The translations under genes were made by a program, and so were the position numbers. DNA of 64,000 nucleotides from assembly GCF_000340215.1 (NCBI RefSeq), contig NW_006921532.1, positions 11,073,764 to 11,137,763 of the forward strand. The letters are read 5' to 3'. Source of the DNA: Pseudocercospora fijiensis CIRAD86. Its lineage: Eukaryota; Ascomycota; Dothideomycetes; Mycosphaerellales; Mycosphaerellaceae. Within the stretch, counting starts at the first letter, position 1; every line of letters begins with the position of its first letter. The notes beneath the pieces are model-generated. The model had not been told where the DNA came from, made no database searches, and saw only the letters and a list, made by a program, of their open reading frames with translations. Positions 55,618 to 64,000 of the stretch are shown here, piece by piece.

Positions 55618-58456
55618 TTAAACCACAAGCCAGTAGTTCATACACACACAGTGCCTCTGCGCATGCTGAAACCATCCGGCAAAAGGCTCCTGTCTCAGCT
55701 TTTCCGGAGCGATATCCTCCATCTCTGCACCGCACCTTCGGCATACTCTGAGTGCGGCGTCTGGTGGCACTTGCACCTTTCTCAGCACATCGAGGATTCT
55801 GCCATTCTTTGGTCTCTTGCTATTCGCCAATTGCAAAAAGCTGGTGTCATAGAAATGCAACTTGCCCAGATCCATGTTCTCTGTAAGCTTCGGGATCGTG
55901 TTTTCGAGCAAGCTGTTGACGGCAGGCTCGAGTTCTGGAGGGATTGTACCATCGACCATCATGTTGATTTCCAATTCGCCTCTCCGATCCAAGGATACGT
56001 TGGATTTGGTGAATAATGCTTGTCTCACTGCTTGGTCGAGTTCTGCGACCATGCCTTCGAATTGCTGTAGTTTGAATGGTAGCTGACCGGCTAAAGAGAA
56101 GATGGCCTCCATTTCTTGCCTCTCTATGACGGAACGGGTTCGAGGGACAACGTGTTGGAGACACTGGAGGTATTTGACAACCCATATGGTCTGGAAGCGG
56201 ACCAGCGCACGCGAAAAACTGCACAGTAAGACATGCAGGGCAGGATTGCCGCTGGTGGAGGCAAGTTTATCGATGACTTCTTTCGCAGATGACCCAGCCT
56301 GGACATCTCGCTTGATTGTGACGATGGTGTTGACGATGTACACTATCAAGTCCATACACCATCGGACTATGCCTCTGACAAAGTGGACAGCCTCCGGCGA
56401 GATTTGTTTGACATCAGCACGTCCACAAGTGGAGGCAAGAGCTGTTCCAGCAAGGCGTAAGTTCAAGATGGTGAGAGCGTATTGCGCCGCGAAGTTTCGT
56501 TCGCCAGTCATCGGATTGGTTCCAAGCGCGAGTTGCGCACTCAAGCAGCGCGGCACAAGCGGTTCTTTGAGCACAATCATTTGCTGACGGCCATTTTCAT
56601 GCATCGATATGTCGGGACTCCTATTCAGCATTCGGAATATCATCTTCACGACCAGCGAGCGTAGTTCTGGTGAAGCATCTGGTGGAAGAAGTGCCAGTGT
56701 TTCATCGTTTGCGATGTTATTGTAGCATAAGAAAGCGAACTGTCGCGCTATGCAGACTGCAGCGGCCTCAATATAGGGACGGTCATCGCTAATGCCATCA
56801 TCCACAATGTGCCAGCCGCGAGTCAGCTTCATGCACTGAGCCTCAACCTTCTTGTCAACTCGAACATATACGAGGCCACTGCCATCGCCAGACATGGCAA
56901 TGTGTAAGTTGTGTTCGCCAGGTACATGGTCGAAGCCACTCTGGTGCAGGTTGGACACCGTATCTGTGCTCCCAAATGGGCCCAGAGGTTCCATGGTAAC
57001 ACGATCTCGAAGGTCCAGGCTGCCATCGCTATTCGCGAAGGCCAAAATTGTATCAAACATCTGCGATTCAAATGTGAGAATGACCTTGCCATTGGTGGGA
57101 ATATCAGGTTGCCTCTTGAGCACGGTAATCTGGTTGAGGACCTGGTTGGTGTTGCTTCCAGGCTTCAGTTTGGTGAAGCTCTCGTGTAAGGTGGGTGCAA
57201 ATGTTTCTACGCTCCATCTAGCGATGACGCTTGTAGAGCTTTGGTCTGGTGATGCATGCGCTGGGAACGCAGCATGGGTGAAGATGGCAAGGATGTTTGG
57301 AAGTGTCGGGACTTGCTGTGCAGTTTCCGCTACTTGAGGTATGATTCGCAGATGGGTCAGCTTAGCCGCGTCGATCTGCTGTGGTCGGACGTTGTTGACT
57401 GCAGTCAAGTGATGGACGTCAAGTGTTGGTTCGACCCTTAGAATATTGACGCCAGGTCCACGACTCTGCTGCGAAGCATTCCACACGATCGATACTCTGT
57501 ACAGCCGCAGCCGGGATGCACTATCGTAGGTGACTGCAAGAAGATCGGAATTATCTTCGCCAAGAGCAGCGTGTGTGACGAGTCCGTCAGAGGTTCGAAG
57601 TGTGTCCAGCATTACACTGGTTGACTGCCAGCCTTGGCCCTCATTCTGATAGCACAGAGTGAGCTCAGTAGAGCGACTGATGTGAAGAAAGGCGTGCCTT
57701 CCTTCTGCAGGATGATGAGCTCGAAGGCCTTGTTGGTCGCGCAACTTGATTGTCGCATCCCATCGATCACCATTCTTGTGCGCTGCATCGATGTAAGGAC
57801 CCTACACAACATTAGCCATGGAGCGAGTGTGCTCGTCTCAGGGGGACCTGACTCGGAACTCTGCAGGGAACAATGCTAGCCAATGAAGACCGACGATTGC
57901 ATTGAGCTCGTGCTTGGAATCGTCTCTGGCCAACTCGCCCTGCGTCGTGCTCATTCTGCCAATGGCGCCAAACACCGAGGGCAGGTGCACATGACCGGCA
58001 TCATCCACTACGACGAGATCCAGGCCGATGCCACTGAACTGGATGTGCACGAACTTTCGACCCTCAGGCGCCTTGAAAGGATAATTGGAGGCATCACTGA
58101 TGGTCCAGGCGGCAGTCTCTTTGTGTCTTATCATGGTCCGAAAGGTGATTTGAGTGCCATCGGGCGATATTTGCGCGATACTTCCAGTATTGGACCATGC
58201 GATCTTCCTAGTTCACTGTTACCAGGCATGCATCAAGACTGACGTTCGGTGCCTTACAAACTCACGTGCAACACCCGCGGCTCTGCATTTCTGCGATCCG
58301 CAAGACCAAGGATGCTGGGAGAGGCGCGGCAGGCATGGCAATGCTACCATCGAGGCCGACCGGCGCCTCGCCAAACAGATCGTCCATTGTGCCGTCCATC
58401 ATTGCAGCATCGGGCAGGTCTGCCATGGTGGCAGTCTCCAGGCTGGCTGCGTCCAT
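55618..58456 (-). CDS. MED16: Mediator complex subunit 16 (Sin4 type)
   Basis: Three exons on the minus strand (58456-58266, 58207-57853, 57801-55618) give 909 residues. The N-terminal half has beta-propeller-like text (KIAWSNTGSIAQISPDGTQI, LHWLALFPAEFR, GPYIDAAHKNGDRWDATIKL). The helical C-terminal half contains LVVKMIFRMLNRSPDI, FVRGIVRWCMDLIVYI and VVKYLQCLQHVVPRTRSVIE. It ends in a putative zinc site (LRVCRRCGAEMEDI and HAQRHCVCMNYWLVV) found in fungal Med16. It belongs to the Mediator tail, which relays activator signals to RNA polymerase II. The first exon (MDAASLETATMADLPDAAMM) is acidic. Splice joins restore CCTKIAWSN and AEFRGPYID. Confidence 0.88.
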
Positions 58457-59131
58457 ATGGCCACGTCTGCTTAAAAACCTTCAATATCCGTGTGGACCAC
58501 AACGGAGTCTGCCACGCAACGCTTCTTGCGTGCCGCATCACAGCATTGGAAGACTGATGCGAAAACGTATGCGTGTTGGAAATGGTCTCGTTGTGCACGA
58601 TTCACCAACAAGTTGCCAGCATGGCCCGCCTGAGTCGCGACTCGCCTCGTGAAGCTTCAAGCAATCTTGGCCCGCCGAGGGCTCTCTGCCGTGCCACTAT
58701 GACCGCAAAGTCAAGAATGCTGTGTCTGATAGTCCGCTATCGGTATGGGAACTGTGGTGATGGATGCTCGTGGACGGCAGCGATAAGGAAATCGGGAGAT
58801 GAATCAATGATGATGCATCGGACGGTGTTCGAGTCCAAACAGCTGTTTGTTTACTCCTGCCCGTAACCGGGTAAAGCCGAGCGCATTTCGAACACCTCCA
58901 ACTCCAACCTCCTCTATTCACGCTTCACACGCGCTATTTAATATTCACACCCAACGCTCTTCACTGCGCGCCAACCCCCGCCCGTCGCTACCTATTGTAC
59001 GATACTGGAGACGATGCTATTGTCGGTGTAATTCTGTACAAAGCCCGGTCCGCCTCGCGCCTCGCGCCTGCTCCCTCCTCTGCCCTGCACCCTCCCGTGT
59101 TCGCCTCGCCTCGCCTCGCCTCGACGACACC
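58457..59131. other. Divergent promoter region between MED16 and the sirtuin gene
   Basis: 675 bp without a recognised gene. A TCGCC pentamer run (about 59102-59122) lies directly before the sirtuin ATG. Confidence 0.45.
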
Positions 59132-61255
59132 ATGGACGCCCCTTCTGACAGCAGCGGCTTCTCGTCGCCTCTGAGCAGCGTGCCTTCTTCGCCGTTGACC
59201 GAATTTTCCAACTCGCCCAGTCCGCCGCCCGAGATGCGCTTCTCGTCGCGTCGCAGCCCCGGCCCATATCCTTCACCACCCGCGTCACAACAAACATCAC
59301 AGAGCGGCTCGCCGGTTCCAGATGGCATGGACTCCAAGACCTCATCAGACCGCGAGGATCGTCCTGCTAAGCGCCGGAGAATCACGTTGGAGAAGGAGCG
59401 GACTACAGAATATCTGGATCTACGCGCCCGTACTGTTGATGTCGAACAACAAGCACAACTAGACCGCCTGCTCAATGTCCTACACAAGCGCCAGAAGATT
59501 GTCGTAATTGCCGGCGCTGGCATGTCTGTTTCCGCAGGCAGTAAGTGCTGCCATTGCCCGTCCCATCAATAACGCGTCCGATTGCTAACACAACACGTAG
59601 TCCCTGATTTTCGCTCGTCGCAAGGTCTATTTCGAAGTCTAAAGGAAGAATACAACCTCAAAGGCTCTGGCAAGCATCTCTTCGACGCGTCTGTATACAA
59701 AGATGACGTGTCGACATCGTCTTTCCACGACATGGTCAGCACAATGTCACGTCTTACCAAGGATGCCAAGCCAACTGCCTTTCACCATATGTTAGCAACC
59801 ATTGCCCAGGAGGATCGTTTGCTTCGACTGTACTCACAAAATGTGGATGGCATTGACACCTCCATGGACCCATTGAAGACATCTGTACCACTAAAGAAGA
59901 ATGACGAGAATAAATGGCCGCGCACTGTTCAGCTGCACGGTGGACTGGATTACATGGTATGCTCGAAATGCCACGAGCTCTCCGATCTGGACCCCAGTCT
60001 CTTTGACGGACCTGTACCACCGTTATGTTCGAGGTGTGAGGAAATTAATGATATCCGCACGAACCATGAGGGCAAACGAAGTCATGGTATTGGCAGATTG
60101 CGACCGCGAATGGTCTTGTACAACGAACACAACCCAGATGACGAGGCTATTGGCGCAGTGACGAAGGACGACTTGCGCAAAAGGCCTGATGCTGTAATTG
60201 TTGTTGGGACTACCCTGAAGGTGCCAGGAGTAAGAAGAATTGTTCGCGAAATGTGTGCTACCGTACGCGACCGGAGAGGCGGCGTCGCAATTTGGATCAA
60301 CAGTGACCCTCCGCCTATTGCCAAGGATCTCGAGGACTGCTGGGATATTATTGTGCGAGGCCCATGTGATGAGGTTGCCCGACACGCGGCGATGCGCAAG
60401 TGGGATGTTCCCGCAGCCCCAGAAGAGTTTGCCGAGGTCAGCGAAGAGGACGCCAAAAAGGTCGCTGCCAAAACCATGCGCGTTCAGCTGCCGAAATGTC
60501 ACATGAAGCATGCAGCCAAGGAGCCTTTGCCTTCACAACTGCACAAGAACAACAGCTTCAGGCCACCGCTTCCCGAAGAGACGCCACGCAAGCCTATGGA
60601 CTTTGGCCCGCTGGATTGGAGTCCGATGGGTACACCTAGAACCTCGATCGTGCCAAGCATCGAGGATGATGAGATCTCCGGCGATAGCATTGCTGTAATG
60701 AATGACGATACAGTCTCACTGGCCGTCACCGGGCTTCTGACTCCATCAAAATCGCAGCGTAGCTCGCCAGCGGAGAAGCTTGCCGCAAAGACAAGCGCGA
60801 AGCATTCGGTAACAAACCTGAATGACAAGCTCAAGGCAGGCACAAAGAAGCAGACAACAGTCAGAGGTGCCTCTAAGAAGGTCTCTGCTACCACGAAGAA
60901 GCCCGCTACCGGGGGCAAGGCGCCTAAGAAGGCCACAAATGTGGGCAGACCGAGAAAGAACGCCAAAGCGAATGCGAAGCCTGGTCCAAAGGTTTCGCTC
61001 AAGAACTCTTTCGCGTCCAGTAAACCTGGTGCGACAGCATTGAAGGCCGGCCAAAAGGACATGGAGAGTGCAGCAAAGAGCCCCAGCAAGCTACGCGATG
61101 TCACGAATGCGTCTTCGGAGCCCATGGTTCCATTGTCGCCACAGGATTCAAGGAACAACGCGTCGCCTGTGCAGACGCAGAATGTCGATGCACCAGTGAA
61201 GCAAGCGAATGACCCCAATCGAAGTCGAATGAGCATCCAAGGAATCTGCAACTAG
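59132..61255 (+). CDS. NAD-dependent protein deacetylase, Hst3/Hst4-like sirtuin
   Basis: Two exons (59132-59540 and 59601-61255) give 687 residues. The intron splits the NAD-binding motif GAGMSVSAG/IPDFRSSQGLF. The catalytic domain continues with FHHMLATIAQEDRLLRLYSQ, then NVDGID, the catalytic HGG in VQLHGGLDYMVC, zinc ligands CSKC and CSRC, VVGTTLKVPGVRRIV and IWINSDPP. The layout is that of fungal Hst3/Hst4, which remove acetyl from histone H3 Lys56. The first 90 residues are Ser/Pro rich. The last 250 form a Lys/Ala/Ser-rich disordered tail with an AT-hook-like NVGRPRKNAK, suited to DNA or chromatin binding. Hst3 versus Hst4 cannot be decided by eye. Confidence 0.87.
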
Positions 61256-61705
61256 GAGTTGCGGCCCCGCGAGAAATCTCGGACGAATCGCATTACACAT
61301 TAGGAGCGCACAGCAAGTGACAATATTGATTTCTTCGTCAGCTGTGGTAATGATATCGCATTTCGGAGTGGCGTCACGGCAGCTTGGGGTATGAGACGAA
61401 GAGAAGATGAAGTTACTTTTTTGACTTTCGCCGCATGGCAACGCGTAGACAGATGTACGCGCATTTGAAGAGATACCCTGGGAGATGTGGTATTATTGTG
61501 TATATGAAGATGCAGGAAGCTTTCTCAAATGCAGGGAGAGCAGCTGCAGGATAGTGCCAGACTATCGATATCTATGAATGACAGTGAATCTCACCACGCT
61601 TGATCGCCTTTACTTCTCCCATACTTTACAAGTGATCGTCTCGTTGCTGTACATTTGCGCTTGTGGGGGTATCTCAATATCAGTCTTCTCGTATGCTCAT
61701 ATCAA
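61256..61705. other. Convergent 3' flanks, no gene
   Basis: Lies between the sirtuin and PPPDE genes, which face each other. No features beyond short AT-rich tracts. Confidence 0.4.
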
Positions 61706-62629
61706 TCACTTGCTCGTCATCGTCGTCGTCTTCGGAACAGGCGCCCTTTCCGCTGCTGGCAAAGGTCTCCCAGCAGAATCCGTCCGATTCACCACTCTAG
61801 GAGGTGGACTTCGATTCTCATCCCTCAACCTCCTCCCACCAGCCAAACTAGCCCCAAACTCCTCATCTTCAGCACGAAGTCCAACATCCTCCCCCTCTTC
61901 CCTTGTCCTCCGCCCTTCCCTCCTCCGTCTCCTCCTATGATCATTCAACATCCCAGACCTCTCATCCTGAACATCATCATCATCTTCCTCTTCCTCTTCT
62001 CCAACAAGCTCCCCCTCCTGCGTCTCCACATCCGGCGGACAAATCCACTCCTTCGGAACCACACACGGCAACGCAACCCCAATCGCCGCCGCACGATTCA
62101 ACCACCCCGGCGCACTCTTCCCCGTCAACGCCTCGCACAAAGCATTCGTAAAATGATTACAGTTATTCGTCAGCAGGTGGTAATCCGTGCCGAGAAAACT
62201 TTCGGATACGGTTTGGATTTTCGCGGAGATTTCGCCGGGTGTGCAGAGGCTGAGGCCCGCTAGGATCGAGCAGCGGAATCTTCCACCTGGAGGCAGGTAT
62301 TTGGGGCGGGTGTAGTATACTCCCGTGACTCCCCGTTGCGGGTGCCCGCCGTAGGCGTATTCGCGGTTGGAGATGCAGATTCCTGAGTGGAGGAGGCTGC
62401 CGCCGAGGGTCCAGAGGAGGGAGGAGAGGCGGCCGGGCTGAGGAGGTGGTTATTAGTGGATTGTTGGAGGTGAGGGGTTGGGGAAACGTACGGGTAGGAG
62501 GTCGTAGACGTTTATTATGATTTCGGTCTGTTGGGCTGAGGCATTGTGGGTGGGGGAGTTGGAGGGTAACGTTATGGATGCTGAGGTGGATCTGTGATTT
62601 TGTTTGGGGGTTTTGGAGGTTGATGACAT
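61706..62629 (-). CDS. PPPDE (DeSI-like) cysteine peptidase
   Basis: Two exons on the minus strand (62629-62492 and about 62437-61706) give about 289 residues. The fold runs EIIINVYDLLPPGRLSSLLW, GGSLLHSGICISNREYAYGG with the catalytic His, GVYYTRP, FLGTDYHLLTNNCNHFTNAL with the catalytic Cys, and a Trp/Pro-rich end (GWLNRAAAIGVALPCVVPKE). These are the two signature motifs of PPPDE peptidases, which include deSUMOylating and deubiquitinating isopeptidases. The C-terminus is a long acidic then Arg-rich low-complexity tail (GEEEEEDDDDVQDE, RRRRRREGRRTREEGE). The intron sits two codons into the conserved core and its splice keeps the frame. Confidence 0.87.
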
Positions 62630-63952
62630 GATTGTTTGGGTATGGCGAGGGTATTATGAAGGTATTTATACAGTGAAGGTGTATGCATACACGAATCGTG
62701 AATGTTGATTGAGCATGCGACAGCTTGCAGTATCTGCCGACACCTACACCAACTGGGAGCTTCCAGGTCCCATTGAGTTGTTGGTTGTTGGTTGGCAGTT
62801 GCGCGCCACGCGATCGGCTAGCAGCAGGGGTTTTGCATATAAGGAGGACAGAACTTATCCGGTTACGCCTGCGTATATTTGATCCCTAACAAACTCTGGT
62901 AGGGACATCTTGAATTCTGAAGCTATTTCTTTATCTACCTACGCCCTTTATTATAGGGTGGATATTCTAGTTCGAAAGAGGGCATTCTGTTGCCTCTATA
63001 TCTTTACTAAAATCGCTATATCTATATATCGCGTTGTCTCAAAAATCCAGCTCGAAGGACTTAGAGAAATTTAGCTTCACTTAGGATAACTAACACACTG
63101 GAAGGGGGAGAGTGGATCCGATCTGTCCTCCTTATATGCATAACCGCAGCAGGGTTCGGCTTCCCTGCAGCGGAGTTCGACAGGGATCTTGGGATGTTGC
63201 GCCTGACGTCGGCTGCATCTTTCACTTCACTTCAGTATCAACTCTATCACATGCTCCAAGTCCTGGACTGGTCTGTGGCTTTATGACGCCTGGTTCCATC
63301 ACAAAATCTCAAGAGAAGGACAGAATGTACCAGCATATGTGGAGTGGATTCATCATGGCCGCCAATATCAGTGCCGTCCTGTTTCAACGTCCAGACTGGA
63401 GTTCCAGCGCGGTTCACCTTGAAGGTAGGTGAAATGGATAAACGGCGGTCAGAAAAATTCGAGATAGCGGATCAATGCTAATGCTCCCCTCGTTACTCGG
63501 GTTACGGTCGCTACGTGCTTTGAAAGATAGAATCTTAGGGGGTCGCCGACGAGGGCTTCGCAACCGACACCCCTCCGCTCAGCGGCGTGTCATCGTACCT
63601 CCTCTAGAACCACCCTCCAGGCCGCGAGAGGGGGCCCTCGGTCGCTGCGAGTGCCTACTTTGTTTGGAGAGAGTGTGTGTAGGCTTGGCATATGAAACCG
63701 CCATTCAGAATTTCCGTGACTGCCATTTATGAAGAACCGGTGAAGCTAGAGGCATCTTTAAAGCCCGTGCGCTTTCTGAAACGTTTCTAACGGACTGTGG
63801 AGTCATGGCTGCATCACCTGCAGGCATTCAGAGCGACCAAAGTGAGCTTTGTTAGTTGAGTGCGCTTTGACACTGATACTCTTGTCTCTCACTTCCTACA
63901 CGAGTGCTTCACGCACTTCCCGCCGACAGCTCAGGCCTACAACAACGTCGCC
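62630..63952. other. Intergenic, with a short AT-rich (RIP-like) patch
   Basis: About 62880-63095 is TpA-rich like the two RIP blocks and may be a transposon fragment. It is too short and damaged to name. The rest shows short frames only. A pyrimidine-rich stretch precedes the next start codon. Confidence 0.4.
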
Positions 63953-64000
63953 ATGGACCGGAGCTCACTAGATCCGGCCATTCTCGAAGAGCTTGACAAG
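63953..64000 (+). CDS. Start of a gene cut by the window edge
   Basis: ATG at 63953 in a good context (CGCC before ATGG) opens a frame reading MDRSSLDPAILEELDK to the edge. It is too short to identify. The polar, helix-prone start and the upstream leader-like sequence make a real start likely. Confidence 0.4.
   Translation, partial: MDRSSLDPAILEELDK

Noticed and set aside
63475..63732. 85-codon plus-strand frame
   Set aside because: Arg-rich low-complexity translation without a family match or promoter context.

Overview
The window comes from a filamentous ascomycete fungus. Genes carry short GT-AG introns of about 50-110 bp with CTAAC/CTGAC-like branch points, and products are typical of Pezizomycotina. 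The two AT-rich blocks carry the signature of repeat-induced point mutation (RIP): CpA changed to TpA, CpG kept, Gln codons turned into TAG/TAA. A Dothideomycete is my best guess, from gene style only. Exon joins below were made by eye from splice consensus, reading frame and family similarity.

Layout. 1-1454: RIP-degraded DNA transposons (a Fot1/Pogo-type transposase remnant on the minus strand, then a 592-bp terminal-inverted-repeat element). 2.7-24.3 kb: ordinary genes with decayed ones between them: a secreted alpha/beta-hydrolase with WSC and PAN domains, a GtaA-type glutaminase, a BBE-type oxidase pseudogene, ERV14, cytochrome c, a Met/Gln-repeat protein, an SDR pseudogene, an Stc1-domain protein, a coiled-coil protein and TRP2. 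24.3-30.5 kb: a gene-poor stretch with one unrecognised basic protein and several degenerate repeat systems, including an 11-copy interspersed array at 27.5-28.3 kb. 30.5-39.3 kb: a second AT-rich block bounded by 13-bp inverted repeats. It holds a tRNA-like gene with an intron, eight copies of a 156-bp satellite and a full-length Helitron Rep/helicase frame of 1,894 codons with seven TAR stops and no frameshift. 39.3-64 kb: a dense gene region: an Old-Yellow-Enzyme oxidoreductase, a GH63-like glycosidase, NMT1, a pseudokinase relic, ILV1, RCF1, a small secreted protein, MED16, an Hst3/Hst4-like sirtuin, a PPPDE peptidase and the first codons of another gene.

Functionally this is a normal chromosome arm: amino-acid synthesis (TRP2, ILV1), respiration (CYC1, RCF1), ER export (ERV14), protein acylation (NMT1) and chromatin/transcription (MED16, sirtuin, Stc1-domain protein). 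No secondary-metabolite cluster or operon-like grouping is visible. The unusual content is the Helitron block with its satellite and boundary structures, and the interspersed array in the gene-poor stretch.
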